Assembly (NCBI RefSeq): GCF_041734735.1
Contig: NC_134883.1
Location: 22,792,104-22,856,103, forward strand
DNA: 64,000 nt
Direction: 5' to 3'
Source of the DNA: Babylonia areolata
Taxonomy: Eukaryota; Mollusca; Gastropoda; Neogastropoda; Buccinidae
Shown here: positions 9,123 to 21,900 of the stretch, piece by piece
Position numbering within the stretch: position 1 is the stretch's first letter
Layout of the letters: the number at the start of each line of letters is the position of its first letter
Notes under the pieces: model-generated
Told to the model about the DNA's origin: nothing
Databases searched by the model: none
What the model saw: the letters and a program-made list of their open reading frames with translations, nothing else
Translations under genes and position numbers: made by a program

Positions 9123-9406
9123 GGTCTGCGTCGACCGTGGTGCCGCTCTGCGTCGCCCGTGGTGCCGCTCTGCGTCGCCCGTGGTGCCGGTCTGCGTCGC
9201 CCGTGGTGCCGGTCTGCGTCGCCCGTGGTGCCGGTCTGCGTCGCCCGTGGTGCCGCTCTGCGTCGCCCGTGGTGCCGGTCTGCGTCGCCCGTGGTGCCGC
9301 TCTGCGTCGCCCGTGGTGCCGCTCTGCGTCGCCCGTGGTGCCGCTCTGCGTCGCCCGTGGTGCCGCTCTGCGTCGCCCGTGGTGCCGCTCTGCGTCGCCC
9401 GTGGTG

Positions 9407-9586
9407 CCGCTCTGCGTCGAAGGTCGATGGTCGACGCAGAGCGGAACCCACAGACAGGCACCACGGTCTGCGTCGACCGTGGTGCCGGTCTGCGTCGACC
9501 GTGGTGCCGCTCTGCGTCGACCGTGGTGCTGCTCTGCGTCGACGGTCGATGGTCGACGCAGAGCAGAACCCGCAGACAGGCACCAC
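9407..9586. repeat. Inverted-segment pair 2 in core
   Basis: Type-1 hairpin with 14-bp arms (9407-9420 and 9431-9444, loop 9421-9430) is followed 122 bp later by a type-2 hairpin with 15-bp arms. Inverted pieces lie at 9431-9464 and 9553-9586. The layout repeats pair 1, with GGAACCCACAGACAGG instead of GGAACCCGCAGACAGG in the first element. Confidence 0.85.
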
Positions 9587-9889
9587 GGTCTGCGTCGACC
9601 GTGGTGCCGGTCTGCGTCGACCGTGGTGCCGGTCTGCGTCGCCCGTGGTGCCGGTCTGCGTCGCCCGTGGTGCCGCTCTGCGTCGCCCGTGGTGCCGGTC
9701 TGCGTCGCCCGTGGTGCCGCTCTGCGTCGCCCGTGGTGCCGCTCTGCGTCGCCCGTGGTGCCGGTCTGCGTCGCCCGTGGTGCCGCTCTGCGTCGCCCGT
9801 GGTGCCGCTCTGCGTCGCCCGTGGTGCCGCTCTGCGTCGCCCGTGGTGCCGCTCTGCGTCGCCCGTGGTGCCGCTCTGCGTCGCCCGTG

Positions 9890-9935
9890 GTCGCCGCAGA
9901 CGCGTCGCCCGTCTGCGTCGCCAGCGGTCTGCGTC
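9890..9935 (+). repeat. Irregular scrambled units in core
   Basis: The 22-bp register breaks here. GTGGTCGCCGCAGACGCG is followed by TCGCCCGTCTGCG and TCGCCAGCGGTCTGCG, with a short CGCAGACG / CGTCTGCG inverted match. Regular units resume at once. It looks like a local rearrangement scar. Confidence 0.7.
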
Positions 9936-12900
9936 GCCCGTGGTGCCGCTCTGCGTCGCCCGTGGTGCCGGCTCTGCGTCGCCCGTGGTGCCGGCTCTGC
10001 GTCGCCCGTGGTGCCGCTCTGCGTCGCCCGTGGTGCCGGTCTGCGTCGCCCGTGGTGCCGGTCTGCGTCGCCCGTGGTGCCGGTCTGCGTCGCCCGTGGT
10101 GCCGGTCTGCGTCGCCCGTGGTGCCGGCTCTGCGTCGCCCGTGGTGCCGGTCTGCGTCGCCCGTGGTGCCGGTCTGCGTCGCCCGTGGTGCCGGTCTGCG
10201 TCGCCCGTGGTGCCGGTCTGCGTAGCCCGTGGTGCCGGTCTGCGTCGCCCGTGGTGCCGGTCTGCGTCGCCCGTGGTGCCGGTCTGCGTCGCCCGTGGTG
10301 CCGGTCTGCGTAGCCCGTGGTGCCGGTCTGCGTCGCCCGTGGTGCCGGTCTGCGTCGCCCGTGGTGCCGCTCTGCGTCGCCCGTGGTGCCGGTCTGCGTA
10401 GCCCGTGGTGCCGGCTCTGCGTCGCCCGTGGTGCCGGTCTGCGTCGCCCGTGGTGCCGCTCTGCGTAGCCCGTGGTGCCGGTCTGCGTCGCCCGTGGTGC
10501 CGGTCTGCGTCGCCCGTGGTGCCGCTCTGCGTCGCCGTGGTGCCGGTCTGCGTAGCCCGTGGTGCCGCGTCTGCGTCGCCCGTGGTGCCGGTCTGCGTCG
10601 CCCGTGGTGCCGGTCTGCGTCGCCCGTGGTGCCGGTCTGCGTAGCCCGTGGTGCCGGTCTGCGTCGCCCGTGGTGCCGGTCTGCGTCGCCCGTGGTGCCG
10701 GTCTGCGTCGCCCGTGGTGCCGGTCTGCGTAGCCCGTGGTGCCGGTCTGCGTCGCCCGTGGTGCCGGTCTGCGTCGCCCGTGGTGCCGCTCTGCGTCGCC
10801 AGTGGTGCCGGTCTGCGTCGCCCGTGGTGCCGGTCTGCGTAGCCCGTGGTGCCGGTCTGCGTCGCCCGTGGTGCCGGTCTGCGTCGACAGTGGTGCCGGT
10901 CTGCGTAGCCCGTGGTGCCGGTCTGCGTAGCCCGTGGTGCCGCTCTGCGTAGCCCGTGGTGCCGCTCTGCGTCGCCCGTGGTGCCGGTCTGCGTAGCCCG
11001 TGGTGCCGGTCTGCGTAGCCCGTGGTGCCGCTCTGCGTCGACAGTGGTGCCGCTCTGCGTAGCCCGTGGTGCCGGTCTGCGTCGACAGTGGTGCCGGTCT
11101 GCGTAGCCCGTGGTGCCGGTCTGCGTCGCCCGTGGTGCCGCTCTGCGTCGCCCGTGGTGCCGGTCTGCGTCGACAGTGGTGCCGGTCTGCGTCGCCCGTG
11201 GTGCCGGTCTGCGTAGCCCGTGGTGCCGCTCTGCGTCGACAGTGGTGCCGGTCTGCGTAGCCCGTGGTGCCGGTCTGCGTCGCCCGTGGTGCCGGTCTGC
11301 GTCGCCGTGGTGCCGGTCTGCGTCGCCCGTGGTGCCGGTCTGCGTCGCCCGTGGTGCCGCTCTGCGTCGACAGTGGTGCCGGTCTGCGTCGCCCGTGGTG
11401 CCGGTCTGCGTCGACAGTGGTGCCGGTCTGCGTAGCCCGTGGTGCCGGTCTGCGTAGCCCGTGGTGCCGGTCTGCGTAGCCCGTGGTGCCGGTCTGCGTC
11501 GACAGTGGTGCCGGTCTGCGTCGCCCGTGGTGCCGGTCTGCGTCGCCCGTGGTGCCGCTCTGCGTCGCCCGTGGTGCCGGTCTGCGTCGCCCGTGGTGCC
11601 GGTCTGCGTCGCCCGTGGTGCCGGTCTGCGTCGCCCGTGGTGCCGGTCTGCGTCGCCCGTGGTGCCGGTCTGCGTCGCCCGTGGTGCCGGTCTGCGTCGA
11701 CAGTGGTGCCGGTCTGCGTCGCCCGTGGTGCCGGTCTGCGTAGCCCGTGGTGCCGGTCTGCGTCGCCCGTGGTGCCGGTCTGCGTCGCCCGTGGTGCCGG
11801 TCTGCGTCGCCCGTGGTGCCGGTCTGCGTCGCCCGTGGTGCCGGTCTGCGTCGCCCGTGGTGCCGGTCTGCGTCGCCCGTGGTGCCGGTCTGCGTCGACA
11901 GTGGTGCCGGTCTGCGTAGCCCGTGGTGCCGGTCTGCGTCGCCCGTGGTGCCGGTCTGCGTCGCCCGTGGTGCCGGTCTGCGTCGCCCGTGGTGCCGGTC
12001 TGCGTAGCCCGTGGTGCCGCTCTGCGTCGACAGTGGTGCCGGTCTGCGTCGCCCGTGGTGCCGGTCTGCGTCGCCAGTGGTGCCGGTCTGCGTAGCCCGT
12101 GGTGCCGGTCTGCGTAGCCCGTGGTGCCGGTCTGCGTAGCCCGTGGTGCCGGTCTGCGTCGCCAGTGGTGCCGGTCTGCGTCGCCCGTGGTGCCGCTCTG
12201 CGTCGCCCGTGGTGCCGCTCTGCGTAGCCCGTGGTGCCGGTCTGCGTCGCCCGTGGTGCCGGTCTGCGTAGCCCGTGGTGCCGGTCTGCGTAGCCCGTGG
12301 TGCCGGTCTGCGTAGCCCGTGGTGCCGCTCTGCGTCGACAGTGGTGCCGGTCTGCGTCGCCCGTGGTGCCGGTCTGCGTCGCCCGTGGTGCCGGTCTGCG
12401 TAGCCCGTGGTGCCGGTCTGCGTCGCCCGTGGTGCCGGTCTGCGTCGCCCGTGGTGCCGGTCTGCGTAGCCCGTGGTGCCGGTCTGCGTAGCCCGTGGTG
12501 CCGGTCTGCGTAGCCCGTGGTGCCGCTCTGCGTCGACAGTGGTGCCGCTCTGCGTAGCCCGTGGTGCCGGTCTGCGTCGACAGTGGTGCCGGTCTGCGTA
12601 GCCCGTGGTGCCGGTCTGCGTCGCCCGTGGTGCCGCTCTGCGTCGCCCGTGGTGCCGGTCTGCGTCGACAGTGGTGCCGGTCTGCGTCGCCCGTGGTGCC
12701 GGTCTGCGTCGCCCGTGGTGCCGGTCTGCGTCGCCCGTGGTGCCGGTCTGCGTCGCCCGTGGTGCCGGTCTGCGTCGCCCGTGGTGCCGGTCTGCGTAGC
12801 CCGTGGTGCCGGTCTGCGTCGCCCGTGGTGCCGGTCTGCGTAGCCCGTGGTGCCGGTCTGCGTAGCCCGTGGTGCCGCTCTGCGTAGCCCGTGGTGCCGG

Positions 12901-15900
12901 TCTGCGTAGCCCGTGGTGCCGGTCTGCGTCGACAGTGGTGCCGGACTGCGTAGCCCGTGGTGCCGGTCTGCGTAGCCCGTGGTGCCGGTCTGCGTCGCCC
13001 GTGGTGCCGGTCTGCGTCGACAGTGGTGCCGGTCTGCGTCGCCCGTGGTGCCGGTCTGCGTAGCCCGTGGTGCCGGTCTGCGTAGCCCGTGGTGCCGGTC
13101 TGCGTCGACAGTGGTGCCGGTCTGCGTAGCCCGTGGTGCCGGTCTGCGTCGACAGTGGTGCCGGTCTGCGTCGCCCGTGGTGCCGGTCTGCGTCGCCCGT
13201 GGCGCCGGTCTGCGTCGCCAGTGGTGCCGGTCTGCGTCGCCAGTGGTGCCGGTCTGCGTCGCCCGTGGTGCCGGTCTGCGTCGCCCGTGGTGCCGGTCTG
13301 CGTAGCCCGTGGTGCCGCTCTGCGTCGACAGTGGTGCCGCTCTGCGTCGACAGTGGTGCCGGTCTGCGTAGCCCGTGGTGCCGGTCTGCGTAGCCCGTGG
13401 TGCCGCTCTGCGTAGCCCGTGGTGCCGCTCTGCGTAGCCCGTGGTGCCGCTCTGCGTCGACAGTGGTGCCGGTCTGCGTCGCCCGTGGTGCCGCTCTGCG
13501 TCGCCCGTGGTGCCGCTCTGCGTAGCCCGTGGTGCCGGTCTGCGTCGACAGTGGTGCCGGTCTGCGTAGCCCGTGGTGCCGGTCTGCGTAGCCCGTGGTG
13601 CCGGTCTGCGTCGACAGTGGTGCCGGTCTGCGTCGCCCGTGGTGCCGGTCTGCGTAGCCCGTGGTGCCGCTCTGCGTCGACAGTGGTGCCGGTCTGCGTC
13701 GCCCGTGGTGCCGGTCTGCGTCGACAGTGGTGCCGGTCTGCGTAGCCCGTGGTGCCGGTCTGCGTAGCCCGTGGTGCCGGTCTGCGTAGCCCGTGGTGCC
13801 GGTCTGCGTCGACAGTGGTGCCGGTCTGCGTCGCCCGTGGTGCCGCTCTGCGTAGCCCGTGGTGCCGGTCTGCGTAGCCCGTGGTGCCGGTCTGCGTAGC
13901 CCGTGGTGCCGCTCTGCGTCGACAGTGGTGCCGCTCTGCGTAGCCCGTGGTGCCGGTCTGCGTCGACAGTGGTGCCGGTCTGCGTAGCCCGTGGTGCCGG
14001 TCTGCGTAGCCCGTGGTGCCGGTCTGCGTAGCCCGTGGTGCCGGTCTGCGTAGCCCGTGGTGCCGGTCTGCGTAGCCCGTGGTGCCGGTCTGCGTCGACA
14101 GTGGTGCCGGTCTGCGTCGCCCGTGGTGCCGGTCTGCGTCGCCCGTGGTGCCGGTCTGCGTCGCCCGTGGTGCCGCTCTGCGTCGACAGTGGTGCCGGTC
14201 TGCGTCGCCCGTGGTGCCGGTCTGCGTAGCCCGTGGTGCCGCTCTGCGTCGACAGTGGTGCCGGTCTGCGTCGCCCGTGGTGCCGCTCTGCGTCGCCCGT
14301 GGTGCCGGTCTGCGTCGCCCGTGGTGCCGGTCTGCGTCGCCCGTGGTGCCGCTCTGCGTCGCCCGTGGTGCCGGTCTGCGTAGCCCGTGGTGCCGCTCTG
14401 CGTCGACAGTGGTGCCGGTCTGCGTCGCCCGTGGTGCCGCTCTGCGTAGCCCGTGGTGCCGGTCTGCGTAGCCCGTGGTGCCGCTCTGCGTCGACAGTGG
14501 TGCCGGTCTGCGTCGCCCGTGGTGCCGGTCTGCGTCGACAGTGGTGCCGGTCTGCGTAGCCCGTGGTGCCGGTCTGCGTAGCCCGTGGTGCCGGTCTGCG
14601 TCGACAGTGGTGCCGGTCTGCGTCGCCCGTGGTGCCGCTCTGCGTAGCCCGTGGTGCCGGTCTGCGTAGCCCGTGGTGCCGCTCTGCGTCGCCCGTGGTG
14701 CCGGTCTGCGTAGCCCGTGGTGCCGGTCTGCGTAGCCCGTGGTGCCGCTCTGCGTCGACAGTGGTGCCGCTCTGCGTAGCCCGTGGTGCCGCACTGCGTC
14801 GACAGTGGTGCCGGTCTGCGTAGCCCGTGGTGCCGGTCTGCGTCGCCCGTGGTGCCGGTCTGCGTCGCCCGTGGTGCCGCACTGCGTCGACAGTGGTGCC
14901 GGTCTGCGTAGCCCGTGGTGCCGGTCTGCGTCGCCCGTGGTGCCGGTCTGCGTCGCCCGTGGTGCCGGTCTGCGTAGCCCGTGGTGCCGGTCTGCGTAGC
15001 CCGTGGTGCCGCTCTGCGTCGACAGTGGTGCCGGTCTGCGTCGCCCGTGGTGCCGGTCTGCGTCGCCCGTGGTGCCGCTCTGCGTAGCCCGTGGTGCCGG
15101 TCTGCGTCGCCCGTGGTGCCGGTCTGCGTCGCCCGTGGTGCCGGTCTGCGTAGCCCGTGGTGCCGGTCTGCGTAGCCCATGGTGCCGCTCTGCGTCGACA
15201 GTGGTGCCGGTCTGCGTCGCCCGTGGTGCCGGTCTGCGTCGACAGTGGTGCCGGTCTGCGTAGCCCGTGGTGCCGGTCTGCGTAGCCCGTGGTGCCGGTC
15301 TGCGTCGACAGTGGTGCCGGTCTGCGTCGCCCGTGGTGCCGCTCTGCGTAGCCCGTGGTGCCGCTCTGCGTAGCCCGTGGTGCCGCTCTGCGTCGACAGT
15401 GGTGCCGGTCTGCGTCGCCCGTGGTGCCGGTCTGCGTCGCCCGTGGTGCCGGTCTGCGTCGCCCGTGGTGCCGGTCTGCGTAGCCCGTGGTGCCGGTCTG
15501 CGTCGCCCGTGGTGCCGGTCTGCGTAGCCCGTGGTGCCGGTCTGCGTAGCCCGTGGTGCCGGTCTGCGTCGACAGTGGTGCCGCTCTGCGTCGCCCGTGG
15601 TGCCGGTCTGCGTCGCCCGTGGTGCCGGTCTGCGTAGCCCGTGGTGCCGGTCTGCGTCGCCCGTGGTGCCGGTCTGCGTCGCCCGTGGTGCCGGTCTGCG
15701 TCGACAGTGGTGCCGGTCTGCGTCGCCCGTGGTGCCGGTCTGCGTAGCCCGTGGTGCCGGTCTGCGTAGCCCGTGGTGCCGGTCTGCGTCGACAGTGGTG
15801 CCGGTCTGCGTAGCCCGTGGTGCCGGTCTGCGTCGACAGTGGTGCCGGTCTGCGTCGCCCGTGGTGCCGGTCTGCGTCGCCCGTGGCGCCGGTCTGCGTC

Positions 15901-18900
15901 GCCAGTGGTGCCGGTCTGCGTCGCCAGTGGTGCCGGTCTGCGTCGCCCGTGGTGCCGGTCTGCGTCGCCCGTGGTGCCGGTCTGCGTAGCCCGTGGTGCC
16001 GCTCTGCGTCGACAGTGGTGCCGCTCTGCGTCGACAGTGGTGCCGGTCTGCGTAGCCCGTGGTGCCGGTCTGCGTAGCCCGTGGTGCCGCTCTGCGTAGC
16101 CCGTGGTGCCGCTCTGCGTAGCCCGTGGTGCCGCTCTGCGTCGACAGTGGTGCCGGTCTGCGTCGCCCGTGGTGCCGCTCTGCGTCGCCCGTGGTGCCGC
16201 TCTGCGTAGCCCGTGGTGCCGGTCTGCGTCGACAGTGGTGCCGGTCTGCGTAGCCCGTGGTGCCGGTCTGCGTAGCCCGTGGTGCCGGTCTGCGTCGACA
16301 GTGGTGCCGGTCTGCGTCGCCCGTGGTGCCGGTCTGCGTAGCCCGTGGTGCCGCTCTGCGTCGACAGTGGTGCCGGTCTGCGTCGCCCGTGGTGCCGGTC
16401 TGCGTCGACAGTGGTGCCGGTCTGCGTAGCCCGTGGTGCCGGTCTGCGTCGCCCGTGGTGCCGGTCTGCGTCGACAGTGGTGCCGGTCTGCGTAGCCCGT
16501 GGTGCCGGTCTGCGTAGCCCGTGGTGCCGGTCTGCGTAGCCCGTGGTGCCGGTCTGCGTCGACAGTGGTGCCGGTCTGCGTCGCCCGTGGTGCCGCTCTG
16601 CGTAGCCCGTGGTGCCGGTCTGCGTAGCCCGTGGTGCCGGTCTGCGTAGCCCGTGGTGCCGCTCTGCGTCGACAGTGGTGCCGCTCTGCGTAGCCCGTGG
16701 TGCCGGTCTGCGTCGACAGTGGTGCCGGTCTGCGTAGCCCGTGGTGCCGGTCTGCGTAGCCCGTGGTGCCGGTCTGCGTAGCCCGTGGTGCCGGTCTGCG
16801 TAGCCCGTGGTGCCGGTCTGCGTCGACAGTGGTGCCGGTCTGCGTCGCCCGTGGTGCCGGTCTGCGTAGCCCGTGGTGCCGGTCTGCGTCGCCCGTGGTG
16901 CCGCTCTGCGTCGACAGTGGTGCCGGTCTGCGTCGCCCGTGGTGCCGGTCTGCGTAGCCCGTGGTGCCGCTCTGCGTCGACAGTGGTGCCGGTCTGCGTC
17001 GCCCGTGGTGCCGCTCTGCGTCGCCCGTGGTGCCGGTCTGCGTCGCCCGTGGTGCCGGTCTGCGTCGCCCGTGGTGCCGGTCTGCGTCGCCCGTGGTGCC
17101 GGTCTGCGTCGCCCGTGGTGCCGGTCTGCGTCGACAGTGGTGCCGGTCTGCGTAGCCCGTGGTGCCGGTCTGCGTCGACAGTGGTGCCGGTCTGCGTCGC
17201 CCGTGGTGCCGCTCTGCGTCGCCCGTGGTGCCGGTCTGCGTAGCCCGTGGTGCCGCTCTGCGTCGACAGTGGTGCCGGTCTGCGTCGCCCGTGGTGCCGC
17301 TCTGCGTAGCCCGTGGTGCCGGTCTGCGTAGCCCGTGGTGCCGCTCTGCGTCGACAGTGGTGCCGGTCTGCGTCGCCCGTGGTGCCGGTCTGCGTCGACA
17401 GTGGTGCCGGTCTGCGTAGCCCGTGGTGCCGGTCTGCGTAGCCCGTGGTGCCGGTCTGCGTCGACAGTGGTGCCGGTCTGCGTCGCCCGTGGTGCCGCTC
17501 TGCGTAGCCCGTGGTGCCGGTCTGCGTAGCCCGTGGTGCCGCTCTGCGTCGCCCGTGGTGCCGGTCTGCGTAGCCCGTGGTGCCGGTCTGCGTAGCCCGT
17601 GGTGCCGCTCTGCGTCGACAGTGGTGCCGCTCTGCGTAGCCCGTGGTGCCGCACTGCGTCGACAGTGGTGCCGGTCTGCGTAGCCCGTGGTGCCGGTCTG
17701 CGTCGCCCGTGGTGCCGGTCTGCGTCGCCCGTGGTGCCGCACTGCGTCGACAGTGGTGCCGGTCTGCGTAGCCCGTGGTGCCGGTCTGCGTCGCCCGTGG
17801 TGCCGGTCTGCGTCGCCCGTGGTGCCGGTCTGCGTCGCCCGTGGTGCCGGTCTGCGTAGCCCGTGGTGCCGCTCTGCGTCGACAGTGGTGCCGGTCTGCG
17901 TCGCCCGTGGTGCCGGTCTGCGTCGCCCGTGGTGCCGCTCTGCGTAGCCCGTGGTGCCGGTCTGCGTCGCCCGTGGTGCCGGTCTGCGTCGCCCGTGGTG
18001 CCGGTCTGCGTAGCCCGTGGTGCCGGTCTGCGTAGCCCGTGGTGCCGCTCTGCGTCGACAGTGGTGCCGGTCTGCGTCGCCCGTGGTGCCGGTCTGCGTC
18101 GACAGTGGTGCCGGTCTGCGTAGCCCGTGGTGCCGGTCTGCGTAGCCCGTGGTGCCGGTCTGCGTAGCCCGTGGTGCCGGTCTGCGTCGACAGTGGTGCC
18201 GGTCTGCGTCGCCCGTGGTGCCGCTCTGCGTAGCCCGTGGTGCCGCTCTGCGTAGCCCGTGGTGCCGCTCTGCGTCGACAGTGGTGCCGGTCTGCGTCGC
18301 CCGTGGTGCCGGTCTGCGTAGCCCGTGGTGCCGGTCTGCGTAGCCCGTGGTGCCGGTCTGCGTAGCCCGTGGTGCCGCTCTGCGTCGACAGTGGTGCCGC
18401 TCTGCGTAGCCCGTGGTGCCGGTCTGCGTCGACAGTGGTGCCGGTCTGCGTAGCCCGTGGTGCCGGTCTGCGTCGCCCGTGGTGCCGCTCTGCGTCGCCC
18501 GTGGTGCCGGTCTGCGTCGACAGTGGTGCCGGTCTGCGTCGCCCGTGGTGCCGGTCTGCGTCGCCCGTGGTGCCGGTCTGCGTCGCCCGTGGTGCCGGTC
18601 TGCGTAGCCCGTGGTGCCGGTCTGCGTCGCCCGTGGTGCCGGTCTGCGTAGCCCGTGGTGCCGGTCTGCGTAGCCCGTGGTGCCGCTCTGCGTCGACAGT
18701 GGTGCCGCTCTGCGTAGCCCGTGGTGCCGGTCTGCGTCGACAGTGGTGCCGGTCTGCGTCGCCCGTGGTGCCGGTCTGCGTCGCCCGTGGTGCCGGTCTG
18801 CGTCGCCAGTGGTGCCGGTCTGCGTCGCCAGTGGTGCCGGTCTGCGTCGCCCGTGGTGCCGGTCTGCGTCGCCCGTGGTGCCGGTCTGCGTAGCCCGTGG

Positions 18901-21900
18901 TGCCGCTCTGCGTCGACAGTGGTGCCGCTCTGCGTAGCCCGTGGTGCCGCTCTGCGTCGACAGTGGTGCCGGTCTGCGTAGCCCGTGGTGCCGCTCTGCG
19001 TAGCCCGTGGTGCCGCTCTGCGTAGCCCGTGGTGCCGCTCTGCGTCGACAGTGGTGCCGGTCTGCGTCGCCCGTGGTGCCGCTCTGCGTCGCCCGTGGTG
19101 CCGCTCTGCGTAGCCCGTGGTGCCGGTCTGCGTCGACAGTGGTGCCGGTCTGCGTAGCCCGTGGTGCCGGTCTGCGTAGCCCGTGGTGCCGCTCTGCGTC
19201 GACAGTGGTGCCGGTCTGCGTCGCCCGTGGTGCCGGTCTGCGTAGCCCGTGGTGCCGCTCTGCGTCGACAGTGGTGCCGGTCTGCGTCGCCCGTGGTGCC
19301 GGTCTGCGTCGACAGTGGTGCCGGTCTGCGTAGCCCGTGGTGCCGGTCTGCGTAGCCCGTGGTGCCGGTCTGCGTAGCCCGTGGTGCCGGTCTGCGTCGA
19401 CAGTGGTGCCGGTCTGCGTCGCCCGTGGTGCCGCTCTGCGTAGCCCGTGGTGCCGGTCTGCGTAGCCCGTGGTGCCGCTCTGCGTCGACAGTGGTGCCGG
19501 TCTGCGTCGCCCGTGGTGCCGGTCTGCGTAGCCCGTGGTGCCGGTCTGCGTAGCCCGTGGTGCCGCTCTGCGTCGACAGTGGTGCCGCTCTGCGTAGCCC
19601 GTGGTGCCGGTCTGCGTCGACAGTGGTGCCGGTCTGCGTCGCCCGTGGTGCCGGTCTGCGTCGCCCGTGGTGCCGGTCTGCGTCGACAGTGGTGCCGGTC
19701 TGCGTCGCCCGTGGTGCCGGTCTGCGTCGCCCGTGGTGCCGGTCTGCGTCGCCCGTGGTGCCGGTCTGCGTAGCCCGTGGTGCCGGTCTGCGTAGCCCGT
19801 GGTGCCGGTCTGCGTCGCCAGTGGTGCCGGTCTGCGTCGCCAGTGGTGCCGGTCTGCGTCGCCCGTGGTGCCGGTCTGCGTCGCCCGTGGTGCCGGTCTG
19901 CGTAGCCCGTGGTGCCGCTCTGCGTCGACAGTGGTGCCGCTCTGCGTAGCCCGTGGTGCCGGTCTGCGTCGACAGTGGTGCCGGTCTGCGTCGCCCGTGG
20001 TGCCGCTCTGCGTCGCCCGTGGTGCCGCTCTGCGTCGCCCGTGGTGCCGGTCTGCGTCGCCCGTGGTGCCGGTCTGCGTCGCCCGTGGTGCCGGTCTGCG
20101 TAGCCCGTGGTGCCGCACTGCGTCGACAGTGGTGCCGGTCTGCGTAGCCCGTGGTGCCGGTCTGCGTCGCCCGTGGTGCCGGTCTGCGTCGCCCGTGGTG
20201 CCGGTCTGCGTAGCCCGTGGTGCCGGTCTGCGTCGACAGTGGTGCCGCTCTGCGTCGACAGTGGTGCCGCTCTGCGTAGCCCGTGGTGCCGGTCTGCGTC
20301 GACAGTGGTGCCGGTCTGCGTAGCCCGTGGTGCCGGTCTGCGTAGCCCGTGGTGCCGCTCTGCGTAGCCCGTGGTGCCGCTCTGCGTAGCCCGTGGTGCC
20401 GCTCTGCGTCGACAGTGGTGCCGGTCTGCGTCGCCCGTGGTGCCGGTCTGCGTAGCCCGTGGTGCCGCTCTGCGTCGACAGTGGTGCCGCTCTGCGTAGC
20501 CCGTGGTGCCGCTCTGCGTCGACAGTGGTGCCGGTCTGCGTAGCCCGTGGTGCCGGTCTGCGTAGCCCGTGGTGCCGCTCTGCGTAGCCCGTGGTGCCGC
20601 TCTGCGTAGCCCGTGGTGCCGCTCTGCGTCGACAGTGGTGCCGGTCTGCGTCGCCCGTGGTGCCGCTCTGCGTCGCCCGTGGTGCCGCTCTGCGTAGCCC
20701 GTGGTGCCGGTCTGCGTCGACAGTGGTGCCGGTCTGCGTAGCCCGTGGTGCCGGTCTGCGTAGCCCGTGGTGCCGCTCTGCGTCGACAGTGGTGCCGGTC
20801 TGCGTCGCCCGTGGTGCCGGTCTGCGTAGCCCGTGGTGCCGCTCTGCGTCGACAGTGGTGCCGGTCTGCGTCGCCCGTGGTGCCGGTCTGCGTCGACAGT
20901 GGTGCCGGTCTGCGTAGCCCGTGGTGCCGGTCTGCGTAGCCCGTGGTGCCGGTCTGCGTAGCCCGTGGTGCCGGTCTGCGTCGACAGTGGTGCCGGTCTG
21001 CGTCGCCCGTGGTGCCGCTCTGCGTAGCCCGTGGTGCCGGTCTGCGTAGCCCGTGGTGCCGCTCTGCGTCGACAGTGGTGCCGGTCTGCGTCGCCCGTGG
21101 TGCCGGTCTGCGTAGCCCGTGGTGCCGGTCTGCGTAGCCCGTGGTGCCGCTCTGCGTCGACAGTGGTGCCGCTCTGCGTAGCCCGTGGTGCCGGTCTGCG
21201 TCGACAGTGGTGCCGGTCTGCGTAGCCCGTGGTGCCGGTCTGCGTAGCCCGTGGTGCCGGTCTGCGTAGCCCGTGGTGCCGGTCTGCGTCGACAGTGGTG
21301 CCGGTCTGCGTCGCCCGTGGTGCCGCTCTGCGTCGCCCGTGGTGCCGGTCTGCGTCGCCCGTGGTGCCGCTCTGCGTCGACAGTGGTGCCGGTCTGCGTC
21401 GCCCGTGGTGCCGGTCTGCGTAGCCCGTGGTGCCGGTCTGCGTAGCCCGTGGTGCCGCTCTGCGTCGACAGTGGTGCCGCTCTGCGTAGCCCGTGGTGCC
21501 GGTCTGCGTCGACAGTGGTGCCGGTCTGCGTAGCCCGTGGTGCCGGTCTGCGTCGCCCGTGGTGCCGCTCTGCGTCGCCCGTGGTGCCGGTCTGCGTCGC
21601 CCGTGGTGCCGGTCTGCGTCGCCCGTGGTGCCGGTCTGCGTCGCCCGTGGTGCCGGTCTGCGTCGCCCGTGGTGCCGGTCTGCGTAGCCCGTGGTGCCGG
21701 TCTGCGTAGCCCGTGGTGCCGCTCTGCGTCGACAGTGGTGCCGCTCTGCGTAGCCCGTGGTGCCGGTCTGCGTCGACAGTGGTGCCGGTCTGCGTCGCCC
21801 GTGGTGCCGGTCTGCGTCGCCCGTGGTGCCGGTCTGCGTCGCCCGTGGTGCCGGTCTGCGTAGCCCGTGGTGCCGGTCTGCGTAGCCCGTGGTGCCGGTC

